Assembly: GCF_963675165.1 (NCBI RefSeq)
Contig: NC_087380.1
Coordinates: 2,037,803 to 2,101,802, forward strand
From: Halichondria panicea
Taxonomy: Eukaryota > Porifera > Demospongiae > Suberitida > Halichondriidae
Length of the DNA: 64,000 nucleotides
Reading direction: 5' to 3'
Shown here: positions 44,622 through 56,800 of the stretch, piece by piece
Layout of the letters: each line of letters opens with the position of its first letter
Position numbering within the stretch: the first letter of the stretch is position 1
The notes under the pieces: model-generated
What the model was told of the DNA's origin: nothing
What the model saw: the letters and a program-made list of their open reading frames with translations, nothing else
Database searches by the model: none
Program-made: the position numbers and the translations under genes

Positions 44622-44946
44622 ACTATAACATGAAACTGCAAACTAGTTGACTGCTCTAGTAATTGATAAGGATAATTTACATTAATTTGCTTGTATATAA
44701 TTATTTGCATGGCTATTTATATACATATTTATGCATGTTCAAAAGATCTCTGGTCATTTATACGTTAAACGTTCTTGCATGGGTAATGTCATCACCAGTA
44801 CTTCGTTAATATGACGAGGTATCCTCATGTGTTATGTTTAGTAGCCATTCCCACCACTGTGTGTTTATTGATACAATTGGTATCATGAGACGATAGTTTT
44901 GACATTCAGTGGTTTGTGCTTGCTTTCAATATGATATATTGAAAGC

Positions 44947-45034
44947 AAGCTCCCGGAAATGATATTGAGTTTACAGAGTGTGTTGCTTACAGCACGACCA
45001 CCCACAGTCGCCTTCCACAGTCTACAGGCTTATA
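44947..45034 (+). pseudogene. Second copy of the tail 3' end
   Basis: Repeats the last about 85 bases of the tail exon ([19 protein letters not shown]...), with TAA as stop, 410 bases after the gene E stop. It is preceded directly by non-tail sequence, so it is a fragment left by unequal exchange. Confidence 0.65.
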
Positions 45035-45517
45035 AACACTGAAATAATTACATACCCCCTGTGTATGCAAACACTAGCTGTTGACTGCTTTGCTTCGCTC
45101 AAGATTCTAGTGTTATAACTATAATGTTATGTTTTGCAATGTTTGAGGTTAACCCACACAGCTATAGTCATTGAAAAGGAGCTTCTTATTAAAACACAAG
45201 TATATAAACGATGGCTTGATGAGAATTCCAATGGTAACAAGGTAGTATCTAGATCTAGATCTATACAGGAAATAAAACTTCTATGTAAAAAGACAACGAA
45301 AAGGCAAAAGGTAAAAAAGTAAAAAAAATAAGTGGTGGAGGTGGGTCTCAGACGTCACCAGGTCGATAGGACGATCTGGACCCTCTATACTAATAGCTTG
45401 GATTGATGAGCGTAGGAGGTTGGTACTGCCTACTTAGATACCATCAAAGTAAACATGCAAGTAGACCCATTATTCGGTTGGTTCTGGATGTAAGAACCAC
45501 AAAATAAGCTGTGTCAG

Positions 45518-45570
45518 CATTTTATTATATCTAATATTTTAATATATCTAATATTTTATTATATCTATAG
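45518..45570. repeat. Short AT-rich tandem repeat
   Basis: TTTTATTATATCTAATA and slight variants repeat about three times. Confidence 0.5.
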
Positions 45571-45990
45571 TGTCCAACAAAAAAGTCTTGTGTAGTGACC
45601 AATAGTGTCCAATAGTGTCTTTTAGTATCTAGATAATGTCAACAGTTGTTCAGTAGTGTCTGTGGTGTCTATGGTGTCCTACAGTTTTGTTTTGTGCTTG
45701 CCACATAGAAGAACCAATAGACCCATCCCCACTACCAGCTACTACTATATAGAGTCTACCACAAAACCTAGCCCAGAAATACAGTTCTGTACTAGACCTC
45801 AAGGTCAGAACTATAAAGTTAGTCTCAAGCCAAGTAACTTGAATACAGCAGCCAATATCAAGTCCAAGAGATAGGTTCTCTTTTATATGTCAGCATCACC
45901 TCAATGTGAATAGCTTGCAATAATTATTCAGCATGGCCCCAATGTCAATGTAATTATTCAGTGTAGTCTACTAGTTATAATTATGTGACT

Positions 45991-46063
45991 CTTGAACGCA
46001 ACAGATGAATGGGGAGGGTTGATGCACCGTTAAACTCTTTAACCCATCATTCTCGGCTCTTTG
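45991..46063. repeat. Dispersed repeat, copy 2
   Basis: Matches 11693-11765 in the gene B intron (CAACAGATGAATGGGGAGGG core). Confidence 0.5.
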
Positions 46064-46252
46064 TATGGTTTTGTGTTCTCTGCTCTTTGTTCTTCCCGAG
46101 CTTGTTTCTGGTAAACCGTAGTTGACAAATTTTGTCGTAAGTACACTTAGTATCATAATTGTGCCAACCATGAAAAATCTATCTTTAAGTGAGCATTCCA
46201 TTTGAGCTAGTATTTACTTTTTACTTTTCAAAACCTCAAACACACACACAAC

Positions 46253-46386
46253 ATGGGATTGATCGCACTGGAGTGTTCATCACCCTGCATGCACAACTGG
46301 AGCGACTCAAGATGGAGGGCGTGGTCGATCTGTTCTAGTTCATCAAGTTTGCTCGCAAACAGAAGGAGGGGCTCTTTAGCAGTCCT
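46253..46386 (+). pseudogene. Phosphatase D2 P-loop exon relic downstream of gene E
   Basis: Nearly identical to gene F exon 61509-61644: GVFITLHAQLERLK, GVVD, FIKFARKQ, SSP, then GTAAGT. A TAG replaces CAG after VVDLF, and the P-loop reads GIDRTG where F has GIGRTG. The following intron also matches F for about 80 bases. It shows that the E unit once had a phosphatase 3' end, like F. Confidence 0.85.
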
Positions 46387-46633
46387 GTAAGTTTACAAGT
46401 CCATTATATGCTGTGGATCCAATGTTTAAGCTACTGCTATAAAAGTACGTGTGTACTATCATTTAAGCAGCTGTAGCAGTCTACACACACACTGCACAGA
46501 CACACACACTGTATACCCCGCTTATACGCATGCGCACCGAGGCATTATTATTGCACTGCACTTGCCTCGATCCCAGGCCGCACTTCATCTTCAAAGGCCG
46601 GTGAATGAGGCTATATTGCTGGTGTTCTCTAAT

Positions 46634-46745
46634 ATATATAAATCTAGACATGGATTTATAAATCTGAGCATAGATATAATATATCTAGGCATAGATATAT
46701 AAATCTTGGCATGGATTTATAAATACAGACGTGGATTTATAAATA
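46634..46745. repeat. Tandem repeat of about 30-base units
   Basis: ATGGATTTATAAATC / GCATAGATATAT variants repeat four or five times. No function seen. Confidence 0.55.
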
Positions 46746-46989
46746 CACACACAGATACGGGCAATTTTTTTAATTTTGACACATTTGGCCATATAAGTGT
46801 GCATTATGTTATTTAATGTAGTGTCACATGACCACTTTTGTGCACTGTCATTGGCTAGTGGTCACGTGATCAGCACTAAAAGCTATTAGGCATTAGTAGC
46901 ATTGGTATCTCCATCGAGGCATGGCATCTCCCCGGGCCGAGGAATCAACAACTGCGGTGCTTTCAGGAGTTGAATGTGCTTGGATCCCT

Positions 46990-47160
46990 GGGGTATAAAA
47001 TATTCGTGGCATTTCGTGGGTAATATTTTCGTGGTTGGAACTTGCACTGCAGGTAAAGGTAAGGTAAGCAAGATCGCTTCATTCGTGGGTAAAATATTCG
47101 TGGTCAGACCTTCAACCACGAAATCCACGAATATTTTGCCCCACGAAAATTACCCGCTAC
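46990..47160. repeat. Imperfect foldback repeat
   Basis: AATATTCGTGGC and GTGGGTAATATTTTCGTGG on the left face ACCACGAAATCCACGAATATT and CCCACGAAAATTACCCGC on the right. MITE-like, no clear ends. Confidence 0.5.
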
Positions 47161-47688
47161 ACTGTACAGCCATGGATTGGTACCGCAAGTATATTACCAT
47201 CATAATTCAGTGTCCATGATTATACATTGTAACTGCAGTAACATGGGAATCTATGCTAAAGTCTATTTGTGCATGTGAGTTTGACCTTCATAAAGTTGGC
47301 ATAACTATTAATTATTAACTATTATTATTGTATAACTTTGTCATACTGAACTGAAATTCAAAGTTTCATATACCATCGGATTCCTTGTTAAAAAGCACTT
47401 CTATCTATATACTGTAGAGCTGGTAAGCTCTAACCTTAACATATTCCATGTAAAAGTCCCAGGCATACTTGTCCACCACAAATGAAGCCATAATTGACTA
47501 CATAACTTCCGGAGTCGAACTCAACGCAAATAGACTTTAGTGAGCTTGCATGAGCAGATGTTGAATGTTATCTTTCCTCATCACATGATGTACATTGTCT
47601 TTTGCAAAAACATTTATTTGTGTACCTTTACTTGCATAAACTTTCATTGTGTTTCTGACCTCCAAATTCAACTACTAGCGGATCGATA

Positions 47689-47787
47689 TCTCAGGAAACC
47701 ACCCCCTCTGATAGAGGACGACCCTCGGAGAGTGGGAGGAGTCAGACCAGAAATCATGCACCACTTTATACCACCACTACCCCACAG
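47689..47787 (+). pseudogene. Ser/Thr/Pro-rich exon relic, copy 2 (open)
   Basis: After ACTACTAG the frame continuing from a two-base leftover reads GSISQETTPSDRGRPSESGR... to TTTPQ before GTACATG, without stops. It would join in phase to a gene F-type exon 62131-62264. It stands alone here, with neighbours broken, so it is scored as a relic. Confidence 0.5.
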
Positions 47788-48065
47788 GTACATGTGTGTG
47801 TGTGCATGAGGTGGTACTGAGAAAGTTGAAAGGCCTCGACTCCAGGCCCTTAATTGCATGTAATCGAGGCTACATGTAGTTGCTACAACTAATTAGACCT
47901 TCATAACTTTGTCATGAGTGTATATATGGTTGTACGTACGTACATGTACAGTGTTCAATCTATGTACAATGTGATGTACTATATGACTATGGATATACTT
48001 CGTATGAGCCTGTACCAGACTGTTGTACTTTTAGTGATTGATGATTATATTTGTCCCCCCTGCAG

Positions 48066-48155
48066 TCTCAACAGCTGATCAGTTACAGGGATCTTAAGGT
48101 CTGCTGACACCCGCACTTTTTAGAGTCAGCCTGGATAAACCCATGCAAGCATCTC
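48066..48155 (+). pseudogene. Short acidic exon relic, copy 2
   Basis: STADQLQGS is followed by small indels that break the frame; GTGAGT donor kept. Same exon family as 32626-32712 and 62762-62849. Confidence 0.55.
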
Positions 48156-48323
48156 GTGAGTCAATCTATATTAAATTAGACACTAGTTGTGATAAGATCT
48201 ACATGGGAAGTACATGGGAGAAGTGCCTTAGAGCAGTATACCTGCAACTTACTTAGTATACCTAGTATCCCGTTGTCAAGTAATTGTGTTGTCGAGGGCA
48301 AGGTTTGCGCATGCGCACTAGTA

Positions 48324-48456
48324 TCTAGACACTGTTTTGTCGGTGTCCATGTTATTAGAAGCCCTCAGCCACTTGTAGTACCCTCGCTATGTTTGGGATA
48401 CTAAATCAGTGCCTTTGGGCTTCTAAATCCCATAGACACCTCCAAAACAGTGTCTA
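48324..48456. repeat. Inverted repeat (hairpin)
   Basis: TAGACACTGTTTTG and GTTATTAGAAGCCC face GGGCTTCTAAATCCC and CAAAACAGTGTCTA with a loop of about 50 bases. Probably a small MITE. Confidence 0.55.
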
Positions 48457-48659
48457 ACTATTATTTAGCATGCTTGCCAGATTCCCAATTGATGTTTGTA
48501 TCTATAGTATCTATACCCGTTACCTACACTTTGCTTTCAGTCCAGTATAATTATAAGCCATATCAGTATTCCATGCACTTACTAATAGCTATGTGCACAA
48601 TGTGTCCTTTGCTCCCTTCAAAGAGTTAGCCTATGAGTGGTGTGTGCTTGCTTTCAATC

Positions 48660-48800
48660 TGGTAGAGTGCTCTATAGTGTTTATTGTGAGCATTATACCT
48701 GTGTGGCCTTTCAATAGCCTAGGGCTGTGATAGTTTAGGAACTCTAGCAAATGGTGCATGTTGCCTTTGCTCCATTAGTCAATCTGTTCATTGTGTACAG
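48660..48800. repeat. Conserved spacer block, copy 6
   Basis: Close match to the copy after gene F (63065-63260), including the following TCTCAACAAGTGCCTTCTG segment. Confidence 0.65.
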
Positions 48801-49370
48801 TGGGGCTATCTCAACAAGTGCCTTCTGTTGGGACTTTAATGAGAGTTTGTGAAGTTACTTCATTAACTATAGCTTTTGCATGTCTGACAATCCATCGAAA
48901 TTGAAATAGTAGTTTATCAACTTACATTCTATTACCTTGATATAATTATATATAGTCACTCAATTTGTAGTGTGAATGTAACTCTAAATCTATTACCATT
49001 TGATCTGCACTGACTACTAGGAGAAGCCACAGCTGCATGGTTTTGAAACCCTATCAAATCCCTGTGTTTATATGCTCATATCTCAATATCGCCCACAAAA
49101 ATTAATGTTGAGTGGCTGACAAACTCTTCCGGTATGCCCCAGTTTTGTGTATTTGATTTGTAGGGCACATTTATTTGCTGAGTTATAGTTTGTGTAAGGC
49201 TGATATAGTTGCGGTTATAGTGTGTGCAGTGGTATACTAGCTGGTACAAAGGTAAGTAACAGTTTGAAGATAATAGTATATGTATATATACAGTACGTTT
49301 TTGCCTTATCTAAAGAAATTTCTTAACACTACTGGCTTGATCTGGTTTCCTTTGTTTGCTCAACTTTGTT

Positions 49371-49457
49371 CTTGCTCACTGGTATAGACCCAACCCAAGG
49401 GTAGTGTGGAGGAGTACTCAACCATGCCTTGCTACACACATCGGCATTGTGTACATG
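49371..49457 (+). pseudogene. SH2 N-half exon relic, copy 5
   Basis: Only the LTG start and the GNVEEYST, CYTH end are recognisable; the NGTFLVRP core is deleted. An insertion near 49618-49720 (TG tract) separates it from the SH2-C relic. Confidence 0.5.
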
Positions 49458-49658
49458 AAAAAACCACAGCAATGAGCTTTTCTTTATATGCATGGATACG
49501 TAGTGTGCATGGTTTGTATCTTGATAATTCCATGCTTGCAATACCACTGGCCATGCCAATAGATCACTCACTATACGCTATACTTACGTTTTAATATTCA
49601 ATCTCAGAATCAATTACCCCGTGTGTGCGCAGCGCGCAGTAGGGGTAGAGTGATTGGT

Positions 49659-49712
49659 GTGTGTGTGTGTGTGTGTGTGTCGTTGTGTGTGTATGTGTGT
49701 GGGTGTGTGTGT
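49659..49712. repeat. TG microsatellite
   Basis: (TG)n interrupted by CGT and TATG. Confidence 0.8.
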
Positions 49713-49976
49713 GGCAAAATTCGCGATCATTCTCTAGATTCACGATATAAGGTCATTTTACGGTGTTTTGACACTGTGCGATAAAGCTCAATGCACGGGG
49801 TGAATGCTCTATGAGCATCTTGTTATAATAATTATATCATAATAATAGATGTGGGTATTAGGCTACAATGTCTATATATAATTTCATCCGCATTAGCCTT
49901 CAAATTTTGTTTAAGTTGTCATGCATGCATCTGACATTTACAATATTCATCTTTCGCTAATACCCCCCTCCTGCAG

Positions 49977-50100
49977 AGATGGATCCATGTTGAGGGATAT
50001 GGATTTGAATCAATTTTCGGGTTTGACCCTTTGCTCAGTTTAGTTCTGTACTATGCCACCAACACGATGGAGAAACACAACCCTGAACTGGAGACAATGA
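49977..50100 (+). pseudogene. SH2 C-half exon relic, copy 5
   Basis: The RIPVYRDP part is deleted; GYGF, FDPLLSLVLYYATNTMEKHNPELETM remain, then the sequence leaves the homology before the YP and stop codons. Confidence 0.6.
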
Positions 50101-50150
50101 AATTGTATATGTGTGTTTGTGCTATTTCTGTGTATGTGGTTATGTGGGCA

Positions 50151-50210
50151 CATGTACACTTTTGTGTGGAAATTGTTTGCAATGATAATTTCAAACTTCC
50201 TGCATGTTGT
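50151..50210 (+). promoter_or_regulatory. Conserved block upstream of gene F start
   Basis: ACACTTTTGTGTGGAAATTG and CTTCCTGCATG, the counterpart of the blocks before genes B to E. Function unproven. Confidence 0.25.
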
Positions 50211-50263
50211 TTAATAGATCTAGTCAATCACAATCTATCAATTTGAGCATGCATGAATACAGC

Positions 50264-50826
50264 ATGAAAAATTTACAAGGTGACTGTGTCTCTTGGCTGG
50301 TCCTTTTGACTGGAGCTGCTCAGCTCCTACTAGTGTGTGGAGAGGGTATGTTTAACCATGGTCATATACTAGTCTAGTAGTATTATGGTTTAACCTGGTT
50401 AAACTAATATAATTTTATAGTCTATACTAACAGAGTGTGCTTATAGCCAGTGCATGCATGCAGGAGTGTACCTGTCCTCGGGATCGACCAAAATTAACAA
50501 CAAGACTGAGATCATCATCACTGACATCGGAGAGGATGGTGGTCTCCCTTCTCTCACCTGTCACACTGACCTCACTACCTGCTGTAGAAGTATGACTGAC
50601 AACAATGGTAATGGATCACTAGGACAGTGGATGTATCCTACTGGGAGTGTGATACTGGGCAATGGTGCCTCACTGGCTGCTGGACAGAAGTTTTACGTGA
50701 AAAGGAATGCTCCCCAACTCATCAAGCTAAACCGTAGAGAGATTAACAACCCCCTCACTCCAACCGGGTCCTATTGTTGCACTGTACCAACTACTGGAGG
50801 AGAAATAACCCTCTGTGCTAATCTGG
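50264..50826 (+). CDS. Gene F exons: signal peptide and N-terminal V-type Ig-like module
   Basis: MKNLQGDC start, then the same hydrophobic core as E. The Ig-like exon 50464-50826 differs from E at a single residue and the intervening intron appears identical. Another ATG in the same region (about 50249) is not conserved with E. Confidence 0.85.
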
Positions 50827-53800
50827 GTAAGTAATTCTGCATGTAATTTTCACTACTCCATTCTATTCACAACACCCTTCCAGTTGTGTGCCTGTCTCTC
50901 CCTCCTCTGACCAATGGAATAGTCTCATACAACGACTCAACACTGGGTCTGTACACTGTGGCCACACACTCCTGTGACACTGGATACACTCTCAATGGAG
51001 ACACCACTAGGACTTGTGGGAATGATGGAATGTGGAGTGAGCCAGCTCCATCCTCCTGTGAACGTAAGTGGAACACTGTTTATGACATTCTTTTTTTGAG
51101 TGTACCTTATTACAGGTATCTGCTCTGACTTACCCTTACTGACCAATGGGATGATCTTCTACTCTGGTACTGGATCCGCTAACAACAGACCAGTGGACAC
51201 TGTGGCCACCTTCAGCTGTGACACTGGGTACACTCTCAATGGAGGCGCTACTAAGACTTGTGAGAGTGATGGAATGTGGAGTGGGTTAGATCCAGTGTGT
51301 CAGCGTAAGTGAAATGGAATGTAGACATTCTTTATTGAGTATACCTACTTCTCTACAGGTATCTGCTCTGACTTACCCTTACTAACTAATGGGATAATCT
51401 TCTACTCTGGTACTGGATCCACTAACAACAGACCAGTGGACACTGTGGTCACCTTCAGCTGTGACACTGGATACACTCTCAATGGAGGCGCTACTAAGAC
51501 TTGTGAGAGTGATGGAATGTGGAGTGGGTTAGATCCAGTGTGTCAGCGTAAGTGGAATGGAATGTGGACATTCTTTATTGAGTATACCTAATTCTCTACA
51601 GGTATCTGCTCTGACTTACCCTTACTGACCAATGGGATGATCTTCTACTCTGGTACTGGATCCGCTAACAACAGACCAGTGGACACTGTGGCCACCTTCA
51701 GCTGTGACACTGGATACACTCTCAATGGAGGCGCTACTAAGATTTGTGAGAGTGATGGAATGTGGAGTGGGTTAGATCCAGTGTGTCAGCGTAAGTGGAA
51801 TGGAATGTAGACATTCTTTATTGAGTGTACCTACTTCTCTACAGGTATCTGCTCTGACTTACCCTCACTGACCAATGGGATGATCTCCTACAGTGGTGCT
51901 GGATCCGCTAACAACAGACCAGTGGACACTGTGGCCACCTTCAGCTGTGACACTGGATACACTCTCAATGGAGGCACTACTAAGACTTGTGAGAGTGATG
52001 GAATGTGGAGTGGGTTAGATCCAGTGTGTCAGCGTAAGTGGAATGGAATGTGGACATTCTTTATTGAGTATACCTAATTCTCTACAGGTATCTGCTCTGA
52101 CTTACCTTTACTGACCAATGGGATGATCTCTTACTTTGGTACTGGATCCGCTAACAAGAGAACAGTGGACACTGTGGCCACCTTCAGCTGTGACACTGGA
52201 TACACTCTCAATGGAGGCACTACTAAGACTTGTGAGAGTGATGGAATGTGGAGTGGGTTAGATCCAGTGTGTCAGCGTAAGTGGAATGGAATGTAAACAT
52301 CTTTTTTGAATGTACCCTCTTCTCTACAGGTATCTGCTCTGACTTACCCTCACTGACCAATGGGATGATCTCCTACAGTGGTGCTGGATCCACTAACAAC
52401 AGACCAGTGGACACTGTGGCCACCTTCAGCTGTGACACTGGATACACTCTCAATGAAGACGCTACTAAGACTTGTGGGAGTGATGGAATGTGGAGTGGGC
52501 TAGATCCAGTCTGTCAGCGTAAGTGGAATGGAATGTGGACATTCTTTTTTGAATGTACCCTCTTCTCTACAGGTATCTGCTCTGACTTACCCTTACTGAC
52601 CAATGGGATGATCTTCTACTCTGGTACTGGATCCGCTAACAAGAGAACAGTGGACACTGTGGCCATCTTCAGCTGTGACACTGGATACACTCTCAATGGA
52701 GGCGCTACTAAGACTTGTGAGAGTGATGGAATGTGGAGTGGGTTAGATCCAGTGTGTCAGCGTAAGTGGAATGGAATGTGGACATTCTTTATTGAGTGTA
52801 CCTAATTCTCTACAGGTATCTGCTCTGACTTACCATTACTGACCAATGGGATGGTCTCTTACTTTGGTACTGGATCCACTAACAACAGACCAGTGGACAC
52901 TGTGGCCACCTTCAGCTGTGACACTGGATACACTCTCAATGGAGGCAGTACTAAGACTTGTGAGAGTGATAGAATGTGGAGTGGGTTAGATCCAGTCTGT
53001 CAGCGTAAGTGGAATGGAATGTAAACATCTTTTTTGAATGTACCCTCTTCTCTACAGGTATCTGCTCTGACTTACCCTCACTGACCAATGGGATGATCTC
53101 CTACAGTGGTGCTGGATCCACTAACAACAGACCAGTGGACACTGTGGCCACCTTCAGCTGTGACACTGGATACACTCTCAATGGAGGCGCTACTAAGACT
53201 TGTGGGAGTGATGGAATGTGGAGTGGGCTAGATCCAGTCTGTCAGCGTAAGTGGAATGGAATGTGGACATTCTTTTTTGAATGTACCCTCTTCTCTACAG
53301 GTATCTGCTCTGACTTACTCTTACTGACCAATGGGATGATCTTCTACTCTGGTACTGGATCCGCTAACAAGAGAACAGTGGACACTGTGGCCATCTTCAG
53401 CTGTGACACTGGATACACTCTCAATGGAGGCGCTACTAAGACTTGTGAGAGTGATGGAATGTGGAGTGGGTTAGATCCAGTTTGTCAGCGTAAGTGGAAT
53501 GGAATGTGGACATTCTTTATTGAGTGTACCTAATTCTCTACAGGTATCTGCTCTGACTTACCCTTACTGACCAATGGGATGATCTCCTACAATGGTGGTG
53601 GATCCACTAACAACAGACCAGTGGACACTGTGGCCACCTTCAGCTGTGACACTGGATACACTCTCAATGGAGGCGTTAATAAGACTTGTGAGAGTGATGG
53701 AATGTGGAGTGGGTTAGATCCAACATGTGAAGGTCATAATTATTAGTTGAGTGGTAGTACATGCACCGTGACTCCTGAGCTTATTCCTACAGTCATTATA

Positions 53801-56800
53801 TGTCCTCTTCTACCGGCCATTACCAATGGCACCATCTCCTACTCTCCTGATGTCACCCCTGACCATGACCTGGGAACTAAGGCAACCTACACTTGTGAGG
53901 CTGGGTTCTATCTTGACGGTAATGAGGTACAAGTGTGTATGGATGATGATGGAATGGACGCCATTGGAGTGTGGAGTGGTCAGGAGCCAAGATGTGTCCG
54001 TAAGTTATCAACAAGGGTGCATGTATAGGTACTGTAACCCTAATATCCACGTGTTTGGTCATATGCAATTAACTTATCACAGCCATCACTTAATTGTCTC
54101 CTTGTTCCTCCCCACACTTCAATATCCTCGCACCAGTTCACTTTTCCCCTATGGAACACAAGTAATTTACTCCAATAATAATTGTATTGTCCGCAGGTAT
54201 CACATGTTCTGCTCTCATTAATGTTATTAATGGGTCCATCAGTTACCCTAGTGGTACTACTGCACCATATGACTATGGAACGACAGCTACTTTTCAATGC
54301 AACATTGGACATGTGTTAATAAGTAGAGACAGAGTGAGGACCTGTACTGGTGATGGTAGTACTCCTAGTAGTCTGTGGGATGGTGCTGCTCCTCAATGTC
54401 CACGTATGTTATTATTGCATTATCATATCACATGATAATGTACACACACAGCTGTGGACTGTAACACTCCTCGGCCTATTACCAATGGATCTCCTGGGAT
54501 ACCAACAACCACAACATTCACAGGGACGTTGACCTCCAGCTGTAGTGATGGCTATGCACTCTTTGGAAATGCTACAATTACCTGTCAGGCAAATGCAACA
54601 TGGAGCAGAGCACCAAAATGCAGGGGTACAAGTGCACACAGTATTTGTCAACATTATATATTGGCACATACACTAAACACGTACAGGTATCACTATTGCT
54701 GGTATCCAATCTGGTGTGCCCATCTTAATTGGAGGTTCTGTTACCATCACCTGCACCACTGACTCTCTTGCTGACTCAATAATGTTGCTCCGAGATGACC
54801 AACCTCTTCACGGCACTAATAATAATCAAACCGCCTTGACTTATAACATCTCTCTTGTAACTGACAGCATCCATGGAAACATTTTCAAATGTAAGGCCAT
54901 GTTGACGGAAAGAACCTACTTTTCAGACATTGCCTTTGATATGGTTACCATTTCCGTTAAGGGTAAGTATAATAGTTATTTGCAGCATCTATAGACTAAA
55001 ACATTTCTCTATACAGTTCCCCAACAACCTATTATGTCTATCATTAGAACATCTATCCCTTCAACTCCACTAATTGGAAATATGTACATTGTGACTTGCA
55101 CTGTGTCTAAGTTGCCTGGACTAACTCGCACACCAACTGCTCAGTGGATGAAGGTTGCTTTGGGGACTAAAATAATCGGCATGCCCACTCCTAATGAAGC
55201 TGCTCTCACATTCTCTCCACTGAGAACCTCAGATGCTGGCAGATATCTTTGTTTGGGTAACCTCAATACTACTGTTCAACCTGGACTCCTTTTGGACAGC
55301 AGCATTTTCGATATAATTGCTCAAAGTGAGTCAGATATCTATAACATAATAATAATTGTAGTCTGCTGTTTTTACAGTGCCAGCACCAGCAGTGAACATC
55401 TCAAGATCTCCCTCTAGTTCAGCTTTGTTTGCAAACCTCAGTGTGGTAACATTTACATGTCAAGTGTCTATACATACAAACATTGATACTCCTATCAATC
55501 TGAGCTTGGCTTGGACTCGTGAGGTTTATAGTAATGAAGATGATACAACCACTGAAGTTATCATGGTGAATAGTGCAACCAAAGTAATCGAGAGAAGATG
55601 GACCTTTAATGATTTAACTTCAAAGGACCAGAGAGTGACTTGCAATGGAGAATTAAGTTCAGCTAACAGTTTTATTCAAGGCATTAGCAGTATGGCTGTA
55701 GACACGTTGTCTGTTGCTGGTGAGTTGCCATCTTCATCCCCTAAAGCTAATACGTTCTATTTTATTTAGGAGTGTTTCTCATCAACGACATTGCACTTAA
55801 CGACAACATGACCTCTGTACCATCGAGGGATGTACGTGTCATACAGTGTCACTCTGACAAATCAGATACCTTCGATGAAGACCAACATGGATGGACTTTC
55901 CCTAATGGCAGTAAAGTTATGGCAACAGATGCACTGGCTGTTGCAACACGAGAGGGAGGACACCTGGCACTCACTCGAGTGGGGAACAGTTCCCTGCCAG
56001 CTGGAGAGTATTGTTGCAAAGCTCAGGACGCCAGGGGAACCAACCACACCCTCTGTGTGCATGTGGAGCCAGGTTAGGGGTGAAGGTAGATGTTATGTCC
56101 ACTAATTCAGCCAGTAGCCATCTAATTGCTTTGGGATTCTTGGGAATTAATGTGACACATGCTCCTATAGATGGAACTAACTAGCAATCAATACCTCTAG
56201 TTACATAGCCTTATTTTTTCAGGCCCTATATATAATATTTACTACCCACAGAACCAAGTGCCAGTGGTATGGTTGGAGGGATAGCTGCTGCGATTGTAAT
56301 TTTGGTGATTGCTCTACTGATCATTGGAGCAGTTATTGTCATTGTTGTCAGGTAAACTTAAGTCAAAGACATTCCTGCATTTATGTGAATGAAGTCCTAC
56401 AATGCCTAAATACCAATCTTCTCTGCATTAATGGATGTACCATGATTCTTTCAGAGCTCGTAGATCTAGAAAGCACACTTTCTCTGGCCTTGCGTTTGGT
56501 GGAGGGAGAGTCAAGCGTAAATCTCTCTTCACTGTGAAAGTTGACCCCCTGACCCCATTGGACATACCCCTGGATGATCACATTGACACCTTGACCCCTG
56601 ATGCAAATATGTATGTGGGCGTGACCACCTTCAGTAAGGAACCGGATAAAAAGGTTGAAGGAAATCAGCAAGGTATGACAACAAATAATCGCCCTTAAGG
56701 ATATATACACAAGACTTCTACTATTTCACAGGATCTGCACTTGGTACAAGCAGTTCATTTTACACCACTGACTTCCCTGCTCATGTGGACACAATGCACG

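Larger units (their letters stand above)
44622..50263. other. Spacer E-F: tail relic, phosphatase relic, SH2 relics and repeats
   Basis: About 5.6 kb without an intact gene. Order: 3' flank like that of gene A, second tail end (44947-45034), AT-rich repeats (45518-45570), AGTGTC-rich stretch (45570-45670), dispersed repeat (45991-46063), phosphatase exon relic (46253-46386), short tandem repeats (46634-46745), foldback (46990-47160), Ser/Thr/Pro exon (47689-47787), acidic exon relic (48066-48155), hairpin (48324-48456), conserved block (48660-48800), SH2-N (49371-49457), TG tract (49659-49712), SH2-C (49977-50100), upstream block (50151-50210). Confidence 0.6.

Noticed and set aside
45134-45322. 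Lys/Arg-rich open frame
   Set aside because: It runs through spacer sequence related to the region after gene C (about 26070-26170), where it is not open.
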